Source of the DNA: Pseudonocardia sp. DSM 110487
GTDB lineage: Bacteria; Actinomycetota; Actinomycetes; Mycobacteriales; Pseudonocardiaceae
Assembly (NCBI RefSeq): GCF_019468565.1
Contig: NZ_CP080521.1
Span: 3,410,001-3,474,000 of the forward strand
Direction: 5' to 3'
DNA length: 64,000 bases
Made by a program: the position numbers and the translations under genes. This document shows, one piece after another, positions 50,766 to 59,182 of the stretch. Numbering within the stretch: the stretch's first letter is position 1; the number at the start of each line of letters is the position of its first letter. The notes below the pieces were generated by a model. It was not told where the DNA came from and searched no databases. It worked only from the letters and a program-made list of their open reading frames with translations.

Positions 50766-51263
50766 ATGGCGACAGAACTGTCGCTGTCGCACCCTTCTGA
50801 TGATCACCGGGGGAGCGCCCTGGAGTCGGCTCCGTCGTCGGTGCAGCCCCCTACCGTCGGCGCCGTGACCACCTCCACGAAAACGCGGGCTATCGCCAGA
50901 TTCAGCGTCGTCGCGCTCGACTGCCCCGACCCGGCCGCCCTCGCTCGCTTCTACAGCGCACTCACCGGCTGGCCGCTGGATCCACCCGGCCAGTCCGACG
51001 GCTGGGTCCAACTCGACCCGCCCGACGGCCGCGGTGCCGCGCTCGCCTTCCAGAAGGTGTCGTCCGAGTACCGCCCGCCGCAGTGGCCCGGCCAGGATGT
51101 GCCGCAGCAGCTGCACATCGACTTCGACGTGTCCGACCTGGACGAGGGCGAGCGGGAGGTGCTGGCGATCGGCGCCCGCAAGCACGAGCTGCAGCCCGCG
51201 CCGGACCGGTTCCGGATATACCTCGACCCGGCAGGCCACCCGTTCTGCCTCGTGCGGGTCTGA
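50766..51263 (+). CDS. VOC family protein (glyoxalase-like)
   Basis: A VOC protein with RFSVVALDCPDPAALARFYS, LTGWPLDPPGQSDGWVQLDP, the second metal-side histidine in LHIDFDVSDLDEGER and an end LDPAGHPFCLVRV, close to the actinobacterial glyoxalase-like group. Two starts are possible: ATG at 50766 has AGGAG 7 nt upstream (165 aa), while GTG at 50865 has a TACCGT -10 box 7 nt upstream and gives a standard 132-aa length. The family length favours the GTG and the ribosome site the ATG. No operon. Confidence 0.82.
   Translation: MATELSLSHPSDDHRGSALESAPSSVQPPTVGAVTTSTKTRAIARFSVVALDCPDPAALARFYSALTGWPLDPPGQSDGWVQLDPPDGRGAALAFQKVSSEYRPPQWPGQDVPQQLHIDFDVSDLDEGEREVLAIGARKHELQPAPDRFRIYLDPAGHPFCLVRV
50852..50857 (+). 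promoter_or_regulatory. -10 box TACCGT before the VOC gene GTG
   Basis: TACCGT ends 7 nt before GTG at 50865, with no Shine-Dalgarno sequence, consistent with a leaderless start for the shorter VOC protein. Confidence 0.4.
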
Positions 51264-51372
51264 GCGCGACGCCGACCTGCCGCCACCGTGGACCGCCTGC
51301 TGATCGTCGACGACACCCGGAGCGACCACGTGGGCCGGTGAACCTGCCGCGATGTCAGCGGCTCGTCGATGA

Positions 51373-51660
51373 TCATTGCCAGAAGCGCACCCTGATCCAT
51401 CGGAGCTCGAACGGCCTTGCTTGCTTCCGGGAGGACGGGCGCTCGCAAGGCCATCGCTCGGTCAGAATCCCAGCGCAGGCGGGACAGGGCGCTCCCACGG
51501 GGCCGATCATCGGGGCCGGGGTGATGTCCTGGCAACACAGCGTGCGCACGCGCGCCCCATGTTGTTGCGAATCCTTCATGTGGACGTCGAAGACTTCGTG
51601 TGAGAGTCCGGTGCCGAACTGGTCGGTTACGGGGGTTGTCTCGCGGAAGGCGGGGTTCAC
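51373..51660 (-). CDS. Small cysteine-pair protein
   Basis: A 95-aa protein with a compact central segment RVRTLCCQDITPAPMIGPVG followed by APCPACAGIL, giving a CC...CPAC cysteine arrangement that could bind zinc. I recall similar small actinomycete proteins beside XRE-DUF5753 regulators but know no named family. Its ATG overlaps the stop of the next upstream gene on this strand (51657) by 4 nt, so they form an operon. Codon usage here is less biased than in neighbouring housekeeping genes. No function is proposed. Confidence 0.5.
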   Translation of the reverse strand: MNPAFRETTPVTDQFGTGLSHEVFDVHMKDSQQHGARVRTLCCQDITPAPMIGPVGAPCPACAGILTERWPCERPSSRKQARPFELRWIRVRFWQ

Positions 51661-51878
51661 GGCACGCGTTGGGAGGCCTGTTCACGCCGTGCTGCGCGTG
51701 CTCGGATCGCGTAGTCGTAGAGCCTGCATGGCCAGCGAACGTGGCCGGCCTGCGGGCCTCCGGCGCAGATCTTGCACCGGCCACTGCCGTCATCGGCGTG
51801 CTCTCTGATCAGGCGCTCGGCCGATCCGGCCTCACCGGCGATGAACACAACGATCGGATCCTGATCGGCCGCGGTCAA
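51657..51878 (-). CDS. Small cysteine-pair protein, partner of 51373-51660
   Basis: A ~73-aa protein with LIREHADDGSGRCKICAGGP and a second half QAGHVRWPCRLYDYAIRARA, that is, an HxxD then CxxC...C pattern matching small actinobacterial proteins near XRE regulators. The likely start is TTG at 51878 with GGGGGA upstream; an open frame continues to 52049 but that part lies on the operator region. It is divergent from the 109-aa gene at 52061. The downstream gene overlaps by ATGA. Confidence 0.5.
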   Translation of the reverse strand: MTAADQDPIVVFIAGEAGSAERLIREHADDGSGRCKICAGGPQAGHVRWPCRLYDYAIRARAARREQASQRVP

Positions 51879-51960
51879 CGTCGTCCCCCTTGGTCGCGTT
51901 CGGCAGTCGTCTGCCCTCGGGTTCAACGCTATGAAGCGGGAGATGGCGGGGGCCAGAAGT

Positions 51961-52000
51961 TTGCTCAAGTTTGCCTCAATTGGCAACTTGCGTTGCCTCA
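51961..52000. promoter_or_regulatory. Candidate XRE operator: TTGC repeats and a TTGCC-N6-GGCAA palindrome
   Basis: Within an AT-richer stretch between divergent genes, TTGCC at 51971-51975 and GGCAA at 51982-51986 form an inverted repeat with a 6-nt spacer. TTGC(C)TCA occurs three times, at 51961, 51971 and 51993. The divergent genes on both sides belong to the XRE-DUF5753 cluster, so this is the likely binding site of that regulator. Confidence 0.5.
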
Positions 52001-52060
52001 TGCTTGACGCAGATCTCCTGGCAGAGGCAGCATCACCGCGGATGAGCAAATCTGAGCATC

Positions 52061-52390
52061 ATGCGGCTGACGTTCCTGGGCAAGGCGACGCAGGGCGGCG
52101 GGTCTCCGACGTTGTTCGCGACGGACAGGGGTACCTACGTGGTGCAAGGCTGGAAGGTGGCTGATGCGCGTGACAGCGTGGAGATTCCGCAACGTCTACT
52201 CGCGTATCTGGAGCCTGACACCTACCTCGGTGCGCTGCTCACGGACACGGGTCGTGCGAGCTTCACCTTGACGGGAAGACCGGTGACCGATCCGGAGGCG
52301 CTGTCCCAGATGGACATTCCGGGGCACGAGTCGTGTGTCGAGGTCGCCAAGGAGAAGGAGGTTTGGTTCGGTGGAGTTGCTGCAGGGTGA
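52061..52390 (+). CDS. Conserved protein of the XRE/DUF6879 cluster
   Basis: A 109-aa protein beginning RLTFLGKATQGGGSPTLFAT, then DRGTYVVQGWKVAD and a later PVTDPEALSQMDIPGHESCV. The ATDRGTYVVQGWKV stretch is very characteristic of proteins next to XRE-DUF5753 and DUF6879 genes in many actinomycetes. No function is known. It is the first gene of the plus-strand operon. The next gene starts 20 nt before its end at GTG 52371, with AAGGAGG upstream. The name is by family context only. Confidence 0.7.
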   Translation: MRLTFLGKATQGGGSPTLFATDRGTYVVQGWKVADARDSVEIPQRLLAYLEPDTYLGALLTDTGRASFTLTGRPVTDPEALSQMDIPGHESCVEVAKEKEVWFGGVAAG

Positions 52391-52904
52391 GGCGTTCGAC
52401 GCGCTGTTCCGCGACTTCGCTCACCACGCCTTCCACCTGGAGGTGGAGGACAGTTACCACACCCCAGAGGAGTCCGGGCCATTCGAGCTTTTCCTGACCG
52501 GCCGGCCGGATGACTTCAAGTGGCACCAGCCCTGGCTCGACCTGGTCCGAGAGGCGACCGCTGTCGGCCGAAGCCTCGCGCGCGTGCGAGTCGTCTCCGT
52601 CCCGCACGTCGACTACACCCGATGGGGCCTGGCCGTCGCGGAGCACAACATCGCCGCCGGCGAGGATATCCGCTGGTTGCCCCGCCATCTCATCGATGCG
52701 GCGGACCTGCCGGGCGACGACTACTGGTTGTTCGACGACGACCGGGTCGTGTTCACCGTCTTCGAACCCGGTGGACGATTCGCCGGCGGGGCTGCCACGA
52801 CCGACCCCCGGATCGTCGGCTACTGCCGGGAGGTGCGCGACCGGGTATGGAAGGTCGCAATCCCTCACAGGAGGTACGTCGTCGAGGCTGACTCGCCACT
52901 GTGA
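52371..52904 (+). CDS. DUF6879 family protein
   Basis: A 177-aa protein: the N-terminal half has FDALFRDFAHHAFHLEVEDS and the middle RVRVVSVPHVDYTRWGLAVA, followed by NIAAGEDIRWLPR and a C-terminal YYWLFDDD-like segment (DDYWLFDDDRVVFTVFEPGG), which I identify as DUF6879. These are found mostly beside XRE-DUF5753 regulators and may act with them, perhaps as an anti-regulator or toxin-like partner. GTG at 52371 has a proper Shine-Dalgarno sequence. The XRE gene overlaps its end by GTGA, so the two are translated together. Confidence 0.78.
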   Translation: MELLQGEAFDALFRDFAHHAFHLEVEDSYHTPEESGPFELFLTGRPDDFKWHQPWLDLVREATAVGRSLARVRVVSVPHVDYTRWGLAVAEHNIAAGEDIRWLPRHLIDAADLPGDDYWLFDDDRVVFTVFEPGGRFAGGAATTDPRIVGYCREVRDRVWKVAIPHRRYVVEADSPL

Positions 52905-53779
52905 CGAGTTCGGTTCATCAGGCCCGTGAGGCGCTCGGCCAGCGGCTGCGCGACGTCCGGAAGGACGCCCGGCTCATGGGGCGGCAGCTGGCAGAGCTCG
53001 CCGGCTGGCACAGCTCGAAGGTGTCGAAGATCGAGTACGGCAAGCAGACGCCGTCGGAGGATGACATCCGGGTCTGGTGCACGCTGGCATCGGCGAGCGA
53101 TCAGATCCCGGAGCTGATCGCCACTGTGCGCCACATCGAAGCCATGTATGTGGAGTGGCGACGGATGCTCGGTGCGGGCACGCGGCGTCGCCAGCAGATC
53201 TCCCGCGACCTTGAAGCTCAGACCAAGCTCATGCGCTGGTACGAGCCGCTCCTGATCCCGGGAATCCTGCACACAGCCGAGTACGCCACGGCAATCATGC
53301 GCCGGGTGATCGACTTCTACGGTATCGCCGATGATCTCGAGTCGGGCGTCGCCGGCCGGATGGAGCGGCAGCAGATCCTCTATCGGGGCGACCACCGGTT
53401 CCACATCGTCATCGCTGAGCAGGCGCTGCACACCACCGTCGGCGATGCTGCCGTGATGGTTGGGCAGCTCGACCGGATACTCGCTGTAATGGCATTGCCT
53501 CGGATGCATTTCGGCGTGATTCCGGTGCATGCCGAGTACCGGGTGCCGACGAACCAGTTCATCATGTTCGACGATCGTCTCGTGCAGGTGGAGACCGTGT
53601 CGGCGGAGCTGTCGATCAGCCAGCCGCAGGAGATCGCGCTCTACCTACGCGCCTTCGCTGAACTTGACCGGCAGGCCGTTCACGGGCAGGCGGCCCGGGA
53701 ACTCGTTGCCGCATCGCTGCAGCGGTTCGCGGAGGTCAGTTCGAGCGAGCCCGATGGTCAGGGCCTTGGCCGAGCCTGA
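52901..53779 (+). CDS. XRE-family regulator with DUF5753 domain (WhiJ-like)
   Basis: A 292-aa protein. Residues about 10-70 form an XRE helix-turn-helix: LGQRLRDVRKDARLMGRQLA, then WHSSKVSKIEYGKQTPSEDD. The rest is the DUF5753 domain with LMRWYEPLLIPGILHTAEYA, RMERQQILYRGDHRFHIVIA and FAELDRQAVHGQAARELVA. WhiJ-type proteins in Streptomyces repress developmental genes and work with small partner genes beside them. GTG at 52901 overlaps the DUF6879 stop. It converges on the MBL gene, 24 bp apart. Confidence 0.92.
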   Translation: MTSSVHQAREALGQRLRDVRKDARLMGRQLAELAGWHSSKVSKIEYGKQTPSEDDIRVWCTLASASDQIPELIATVRHIEAMYVEWRRMLGAGTRRRQQISRDLEAQTKLMRWYEPLLIPGILHTAEYATAIMRRVIDFYGIADDLESGVAGRMERQQILYRGDHRFHIVIAEQALHTTVGDAAVMVGQLDRILAVMALPRMHFGVIPVHAEYRVPTNQFIMFDDRLVQVETVSAELSISQPQEIALYLRAFAELDRQAVHGQAARELVAASLQRFAEVSSSEPDGQGLGRA

Positions 53780-53803
53780 CCGCACGGTAGCCAGTGCGCG
53801 TCG

Positions 53804-54487
53804 TCACCAGCCGCGGGCGCGCCATTCGTCCAGGTGCGGCCGCTCGGCGCCGAGCGTCGAGTCGTCGCCGTGACCGGGGTAGAACCACGTGTCGTCCGGC
53901 AGCGGCCCGAAGATCCGCTCCTCCAGGTCGTCCATGAGCTGGATGTGGTCCTCGGTGGTCGCGGTCTTCCCGTGCCCGCCCGGAAAAAGGGAGTCGCCGG
54001 TCCACAGGTGCGGGTGACCGCCGGGGGACGGATCGCGGTAGACGAGTGCGATCGAGCCGGGGGTGTGGCCGCGCAGGTGCACCACCTCGAGCTCGATCTC
54101 GCCGAAGCGGACGGTGTCGCCGTGCTCCACGAGCTCGTCCATCGGGATCGGCAGCTCGGGTGCGTCGAGCGGGTGCGCGATCTGGCGGGTCTGGAACATG
54201 CCGGCCACGGCGCCGAGTGCCTGCCAGTGGTCGTGGTGGCGGTGGGTGGTGACCAGGTGGTTCAGCTCGGGACGGCCGTCGCCGGCGCCGATGAGGTCGG
54301 CGAGCCGGTCGGGCTCGTTCGCGGCGTCGATCAGCAGCGCCTCGTTCGAGGTGCGGCACACCAGGAGGTAGGCGTTGTTGTCCATCGGGCCCACCGAGAT
54401 CTTTGTGATGCTGAGGGCATCGAGGTCGCGGCGGATGGCTGCGCCGCCCGGGTCGACATGGCCGGTATAGCGGTCGAGGACGTCCAC
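53804..54487 (-). CDS. MBL-fold metallo-hydrolase
   Basis: A 227-aa metallo-beta-lactamase-fold hydrolase with the zinc motif HRHHDH at residues 82-87, a later HLRGHTPGSIALVY and TGDSLFPGGHGK, and YPGHGDDSTLG, as in glyoxalase II-like proteins. It hydrolyses an unknown ester or thioester in the cytosol. In mycobacteria a homologous MBL gene lies next to uvrA; here it is 8 kb from uvrA, separated by the liv operon. The ATG at 54487 is divergent from the livJ gene. Confidence 0.9.
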   Translation of the reverse strand: MDVLDRYTGHVDPGGAAIRRDLDALSITKISVGPMDNNAYLLVCRTSNEALLIDAANEPDRLADLIGAGDGRPELNHLVTTHRHHDHWQALGAVAGMFQTRQIAHPLDAPELPIPMDELVEHGDTVRFGEIELEVVHLRGHTPGSIALVYRDPSPGGHPHLWTGDSLFPGGHGKTATTEDHIQLMDDLEERIFGPLPDDTWFYPGHGDDSTLGAERPHLDEWRARGW

Positions 54488-54571
54488 TCGGACAGACTAG
54501 GACCCTGGCCGAGTGGCGGCCCCCGACCGTCACGATCGGATCGCGGTGGGATGCGCGGTTAGCCCGAATCG

Positions 54572-54601
54572 TTGACAGCAGAACGGTCGCTCGACAACGA
54601 T
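54572..54601 (+). promoter_or_regulatory. Probable promoter of the liv operon
   Basis: TTGACA (54572-54577) and AACGAT (54596-54601) are separated by 18 bp. This is the only perfect TTGACA seen in a suitable position upstream of an operon in this window. Transcription would start near 54608, about 43 nt before the ATG at 54651. Confidence 0.5.
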
Positions 54602-54650
54602 CCGTCGACACTCGACCCGGGTGTGACGAGTTCGACGAGGAGCTACCGCG

Positions 54651-55880
54651 ATGGACCCCCACCTGCTCACCCGACGACGTCTCCTCGGTCTCTTCGGCGC
54701 GGCCGCGACCGTGCCGGTCCTCTCGGCGTGCGGCAGCAGCGTCGGCGGCTCGGACGGCGGCGGCGCCACCGGTGGCGGCGGCGGAGGCACGGTCAAGGTC
54801 GGCCTCGTGGTGCCGCAGTCCGGCGTCTACGCGGCACTCGGCACGGACATGCAGCGCGGCTGGCAGCTCTGGCTCGACCAGAACGGCGGCAAGTTCGGCG
54901 ACTACGCCGTCGAGACGGTGACCGCGGACGAGGGCGAGACCCCGCAGACGGGCGTACCCGCGGTGCAGAAGGTGCTGCAGAGCGACGGCGTCGACGTGGT
55001 CGTCGGCCTGGTCAACTCGGCAACCGCGCTCGGGGTCCGGGACGCCATCACGGAGGCGCGCAAGCTGCTGATCGTCACCAACGCCGGTGCGGAGGACGTC
55101 ACCGGTGCCCGCCGGACCCCCTACATCTGGCGCACCTCGTTCACCAACGGCCAGATCTCCGCCGCGATGGGCAAGCACCTCGCCGAGTCGGGCTTCTCGG
55201 AGGGCGTCTACGCGATCGCGCCCGACTACGCGGCTGGCAGCGAGGTCATCGCACACTTCAAGCGGGCGTTCGAGGCCGGTGGCGGGCGGGTCGTCGGCGA
55301 GGTGAAGACGCCGTTCGGCACCACGTCGGACTACCAGCCGTTCCTCACCGGGATCCAGGACTCCGGGGCGCGCGCGACGTTCTGCTTCTTCTCCGGCGCC
55401 GAGGCGATCACCTTCGTGCGGCAGTACGCGCAGTTCGGGCTGGCCGGGTCGATCCCGCTCTACGGCTCCGGCTTCCTCACCGAGGGGAACGTGCTGCCGC
55501 AGCAGGGCGACGCCGCGCTCGGCGTGCAGAACACGCTGCACTACACCGACCAGCTGGACAACCCGGCCAACAAGGCCTTCGTCGACGCCTACACCACGGC
55601 CCACGGCGAGGCGCCGAGCTGCTTCTCGATGGCCACCTTCGACGCGGCCAACGTCCTCAACCGGGCGCTGCGCGGCGCGACCGCCCTCGACGGTGACGCC
55701 GTCTCCGCGGCGCTCGGCGGCATCGGCACCGTGGACGACAGCCCGCGCGGGCCGTGGGCGTTCGAGAACCAGACGCCGCGGCAGAACATCTACCTGCGCC
55801 GGGTCGACAACGTCGGCGGCAAGCTGGTGAACGCCGTGGTGCAGGACCTCGGTCCGCAGAGCCAGCCAGCGGCGGTCTGA
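54651..55880 (+). CDS. livJ-like: Branched-chain amino acid ABC transporter substrate-binding lipoprotein
   Basis: A 409-aa exported lipoprotein. The N-terminus LLTRRRLLGLFGAAATVPVL has a Tat-like double arginine and the lipobox LSAC with Cys27; a glycine linker follows. The domain KVGLVVPQSGVYAALGTDMQ, NGGKFGDYAVETVTADEG and TNAGAEDVTGARRTPYIWRT is the LivJ/Peripla_BP_6 fold for branched-chain amino acids, amides or aromatic acids. GAGGAG lies 8 nt before the ATG. It starts the five-gene liv operon, sharing one base (TGATG) with livH. Confidence 0.92.
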   Translation: MDPHLLTRRRLLGLFGAAATVPVLSACGSSVGGSDGGGATGGGGGGTVKVGLVVPQSGVYAALGTDMQRGWQLWLDQNGGKFGDYAVETVTADEGETPQTGVPAVQKVLQSDGVDVVVGLVNSATALGVRDAITEARKLLIVTNAGAEDVTGARRTPYIWRTSFTNGQISAAMGKHLAESGFSEGVYAIAPDYAAGSEVIAHFKRAFEAGGGRVVGEVKTPFGTTSDYQPFLTGIQDSGARATFCFFSGAEAITFVRQYAQFGLAGSIPLYGSGFLTEGNVLPQQGDAALGVQNTLHYTDQLDNPANKAFVDAYTTAHGEAPSCFSMATFDAANVLNRALRGATALDGDAVSAALGGIGTVDDSPRGPWAFENQTPRQNIYLRRVDNVGGKLVNAVVQDLGPQSQPAAV

Positions 55881-56743
55881 TGCTCGTCTCGGTCCTCAAC
55901 GGGCTCGCCATCGGGTTCCTGCTGTTCATCCTCGCGGTCGGGCTGTCGATCGTGTTCGGGATGATGGACGTGCTCAACCTCGCCCACGGCGCGCTCTTCC
56001 TCGGGGGGGCGTACCTCGGCGCCGCGTTCTCCGGCAGCTGGGGCGGCTTCCTCGCCGCGCTGGGCATCGCGGCGGTGGGCGGGCTCATCGCCGGAGCGGT
56101 GCTGTCGCTGATGACCGGGCCGCTGCGGCGGCGATCGCACCTGGACCAGGCGTTGCTCACGCTCGGCGTGGCGTTCGTCGTGGCCGAGTTGTTGATCATC
56201 GCGTTCGGGGACGACCCGCTGTCGGCGGCCGCCCCGCCCGCGCTGGACGGCTCGGTGACGGTGCTCGGCGCGGTCTACCCGGCCTACCGGCTCGTGCTGA
56301 TCGGCGTCGGCGCCGTCCTGGCGGTCGCCGTGTACCTGGTCGTGGAACGCACGCGGATCGGCGCGCTGGTGCGGGCCACCGTGGCCGACCGGGACATGGT
56401 GGCGACGATCGGCGTCGACAACCGGCTCGTCACCACCGCCGTCTTCGCCGTCGGGTCGCTGCTCGCCACCACAGCGGGCGTGCTCGGCGGACCCATCTAC
56501 GGGGCACGGCCGGGCCTGGACGCCACCGTGCTGATCCTCGCGCTGGTGGTCGTCGTGATCGGCGGGCTCGGCTCGGTGCGCGGCGCGCTCGTCGGGGCGC
56601 TGATCATCGGGCAGGTCGACACGCTCGGCCGGATGCTGCTGCCGGAGCTCGCCTCGTTCGTGCTGTTCGCCGCGCTCGCGCTGGTGCTGGTGCTGCGGCC
56701 GCAGGGCCTGTTCGGTGGGCCGGCCGCGGTGGGTGCCCGGTGA
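55880..56743 (+). CDS. livH: Branched-chain amino acid ABC transporter permease, LivH type
   Basis: A 287-aa permease with eight or so hydrophobic helices and the LivH signature GMMDVLNLAHGALFLGGAYL near the start. ALVRATVADRDMVATIGVDN is the cytosolic EAA-like coupling loop, and VIGGLGSVRGALVGALIIGQ is conserved near the end. It makes half of the membrane channel. The ATG at 55880 uses the last A of the livJ stop. The livM GTG overlaps its stop by 4 nt. Confidence 0.93.
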   Translation: MLVSVLNGLAIGFLLFILAVGLSIVFGMMDVLNLAHGALFLGGAYLGAAFSGSWGGFLAALGIAAVGGLIAGAVLSLMTGPLRRRSHLDQALLTLGVAFVVAELLIIAFGDDPLSAAAPPALDGSVTVLGAVYPAYRLVLIGVGAVLAVAVYLVVERTRIGALVRATVADRDMVATIGVDNRLVTTAVFAVGSLLATTAGVLGGPIYGARPGLDATVLILALVVVVIGGLGSVRGALVGALIIGQVDTLGRMLLPELASFVLFAALALVLVLRPQGLFGGPAAVGAR

Positions 56744-57729
56744 CGGCCGTGGAGGCACCGGCGGTTCCGGGTGGCGAGGCCGCGGTCACGCCACGGGCGC
56801 CGCGCGGCCGGGCCGGGCTCGTCGCGGTGGCCGTGGTGGTCGTGCTCGCCGCGGTGCCGCTGTTCCTCGCGCCGTTCGCCACCACCACGCTCACCCGCAT
56901 CCTGGTGTTCGCGCTGTTCGCGGTGAGCCTCGACCTGCTCGTCGGCGTGACCGGCCTCCCGTCGCTCGGGCACGCCGCCTACTTCGGCGCGGGTGCGTAC
57001 GCCGCGGGCTGGGTGTCGATCAACCTGACGGCGGAGGCGCCGGTGCCGCTGCTGGCCGGGGCCGCGGTGGGGGCGGTGGTCGCCGCGCTCACCGGCTGGA
57101 TCGCGGTCCGCAGCGCCGGGGTCTTCTTCCTGATGCTCACGCTCGCCATCGGTGAGGTCGTGCAGCAGCTGGGCAACACGTGGGAGTCGGTCACCGGCGG
57201 GGCGAACGGCCTCACCGGGATCCCGTCGGTGCGCATTGCGGGGTCGCCGCTCGCCAACGCGGGGTTCACCTACTGGTACGTGCTCGCGGTGTTCCTGCTC
57301 GGGTTCGCGCTGGTCTGGGTGGTGGCACGGTCGCCGTTCGGGGCGGCGCTGCGGGGGATCAGGGACAACGAGCCGCGGATGCGGGCGATCGGCTACCCGA
57401 CGTCGATGTACAAGTACGCGGTGTTCGTGCTCGCGGGCGGGGTCGCGGGGCTGGCCGGTTCGCTGCTCGCGGCGCAGGCGCGGTTCGTCGCGCTGCCCGA
57501 CATGGGCTTCCTGACGGCGTCGTTCGCGCTGCTCGCCGTCGTCATCGGCGGGGCGGGGTCGCTGTGGGGCGCGTGTCTCGGCGCGGCGCTGGTGATCCTC
57601 GTCCGCGACGCGCTGGGGCCGAGCCTCGGCGGGCACGGCACGCTGCTGCTGGGCGCGGTGTTCGTGCTGGTCGTCTACGTGCTCCCGCGCGGGGCGGCGG
57701 GGATCCGGCTGCGCCGGAGGTCATCATGA
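56740..57729 (+). CDS. livM: Branched-chain amino acid ABC transporter permease, LivM type
   Basis: A 329-aa permease with about ten hydrophobic helices. Marks are VGVTGLPSLGHAAYFGAGAY, the coupling loop SPFGAALRGIRDNEPRMRAI and LLAVVIGGAGSLWGACLGAA, all typical of LivM. It is the other half of the channel together with LivH. GTG at 56740 overlaps livH by 4 nt, and its stop overlaps the livG ATG by 4 nt. Confidence 0.93.
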   Translation: MTAVEAPAVPGGEAAVTPRAPRGRAGLVAVAVVVVLAAVPLFLAPFATTTLTRILVFALFAVSLDLLVGVTGLPSLGHAAYFGAGAYAAGWVSINLTAEAPVPLLAGAAVGAVVAALTGWIAVRSAGVFFLMLTLAIGEVVQQLGNTWESVTGGANGLTGIPSVRIAGSPLANAGFTYWYVLAVFLLGFALVWVVARSPFGAALRGIRDNEPRMRAIGYPTSMYKYAVFVLAGGVAGLAGSLLAAQARFVALPDMGFLTASFALLAVVIGGAGSLWGACLGAALVILVRDALGPSLGGHGTLLLGAVFVLVVYVLPRGAAGIRLRRRSS

Positions 57730-58484
57730 CGGCGTTGCGGTGCACGGGCCTCGGTCGCTCCTTCGGGGCGCTCAAGGCCGTCGATGGCGTCGACATCGCG
57801 GTGGAGCCGGGCGCCCGGCACGCACTGATCGGGCCGAACGGCGCCGGGAAGTCGACGCTGTTCAAGCTGGTCACCGGCACGATGCGGGCCCACACGGGCA
57901 CGGTGGAGCTGGCGGGCCGCGACGTCACCCGGTTGTCGGAGGTGGCGCGCTGCCGGCTCGGGATGAGCCAGACGATGCAGCACGCGAGCCTGTTCGGGTC
58001 GATGACGGGGGCCGAGACGGTCGCGCTGGCGGCCGCAAGGCACGAGGGAGGCCGGATCTCGCCCTTCCCACGCCGGCGTCCCGCGGTGCGGGAGCGGGCC
58101 GACGAGCTGCTCGCCGAGGTCGGGCTCGCCGATCGCCGTGACGTGCCGGTGCCTGCCCTTTCCCACGGCGAGCGCAAGCAGCTGGAGGTGGCGCTCGCGC
58201 TGGCCTGCCGCCCGTCGCTGCTGCTGCTCGACGAGCCCGCGGCCGGCATGTCGCCCGCGGAGAGCGCGCGGCTGCTCACGCTGCTCTCGGCGCTGCCGAA
58301 GGAGATCACGGTGCTGTTCGTGGAGCACGACCTGGACCTGGTGTTCTCCCTCGCCGACTCCGTCACCGTGCTGCACCTCGGGCGCGTGCTGCTCTCCGGC
58401 ACGCCGGACGAGGTGCGCGCGAGCGAGGCCGTGCGGGAGGCGTACCTGGGGGCGGGGCGCCGGGAGGAGCTGTTCCACACATGA
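57726..58484 (+). CDS. livG: Branched-chain amino acid ABC transporter ATP-binding protein, LivG type
   Basis: A 252-aa ABC ATPase. Walker A is IGPNGAGKST at about residues 37-46, the signature is LSHGERKQLEVALALA, Walker B is LLLLDEPAAGMSP, and the switch is FVEHDLDLVFSLAD. SHGERKQLE and AAGMSP identify the LivG side. RARHALIGPN and the middle insert PFPRRRPAVRERADELL are usual. It overlaps livM and livF by 4 nt each. Confidence 0.94.
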   Translation: MTALRCTGLGRSFGALKAVDGVDIAVEPGARHALIGPNGAGKSTLFKLVTGTMRAHTGTVELAGRDVTRLSEVARCRLGMSQTMQHASLFGSMTGAETVALAAARHEGGRISPFPRRRPAVRERADELLAEVGLADRRDVPVPALSHGERKQLEVALALACRPSLLLLDEPAAGMSPAESARLLTLLSALPKEITVLFVEHDLDLVFSLADSVTVLHLGRVLLSGTPDEVRASEAVREAYLGAGRREELFHT

Positions 58485-59182
58485 GTTTCCTTCAGGTTCG
58501 CGGGCTCGTCTCCGGGTACGACCGGGGCGTCGTCCTGCATGGCGTCGACCTCGACCTGGACGCGGGCGCCGTGCTGGGACTGCTCGGCCGCAACGGCGTC
58601 GGCAAGTCGACGCTGATCATGACGCTGGCCGGGCTCGTGCCGCCGAGCGCCGGCTCGATCCTGCTCGACGGTCGTGAGCTGGCCGGGCAGCGGCCGGACC
58701 GGATCGCGCGCGCGGGAGTGGCACTCGTGCCGCAGGGCCGCCGGGTGTGGACGACGCTGACGGTGGCGGAGCACCTCGCGCTCTCGTCCCGGTCCCGTGG
58801 CGGCACGTGGACGGTCGACACCGTGCTCGACCTGCTGCCCCGGCTCGGCGAGCGCCGCCGCCACTTCGCAGGCCAGCTCTCGGGCGGGGAGCAGCAGATG
58901 CTCGCCGTCGCGAGGGCGCTGCTGACGAACCCACGGCTGGTGCTGCTCGACGAGCCGTCCGAGGGGCTCGCGCCCGCCGTCGTCGACCAGATCGCGGGCC
59001 TCGTCACCACGATGCGCGACGAGGGGGTGGCGGTGCTGATCGTGGAGCAGGACCTGCACCTCGCGTTCGCCGTGGCCGGGGAGATCGCGGTGATGGCGAA
59101 GGGTGTGCTCGTGCACCGGGTGCCGACGCCGGAGTTCCGCCGCGACCCGGACACGGCGTACCGCCTGCTCGGCGTGGCGTGA
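58481..59182 (+). CDS. livF: Branched-chain amino acid ABC transporter ATP-binding protein, LivF type
   Basis: A 233-aa ABC ATPase: Walker A LGRNGVGKST near residues 36-45, signature LSGGEQQMLAVARALL, Walker B LVLLDEPSEGLAP and the switch LIVEQDLHLAF. It is the second ATPase of the transporter and ends with the family-typical AYRLLGVA. The last 179 bp are antisense to the extended tail of a convergent EamA gene. Its paralogue lies at the left edge of the window. Confidence 0.94.
   Translation: MSFLQVRGLVSGYDRGVVLHGVDLDLDAGAVLGLLGRNGVGKSTLIMTLAGLVPPSAGSILLDGRELAGQRPDRIARAGVALVPQGRRVWTTLTVAEHLALSSRSRGGTWTVDTVLDLLPRLGERRRHFAGQLSGGEQQMLAVARALLTNPRLVLLDEPSEGLAPAVVDQIAGLVTTMRDEGVAVLIVEQDLHLAFAVAGEIAVMAKGVLVHRVPTPEFRRDPDTAYRLLGVA

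Noticed and set aside
51288..51341. Short frame starting DRLLIVDDTRSD, like the beginning of a response regulator
   Set aside because: Only 17 codons, no continuation in any frame and no ribosome site; the LLIVDD similarity is probably chance.
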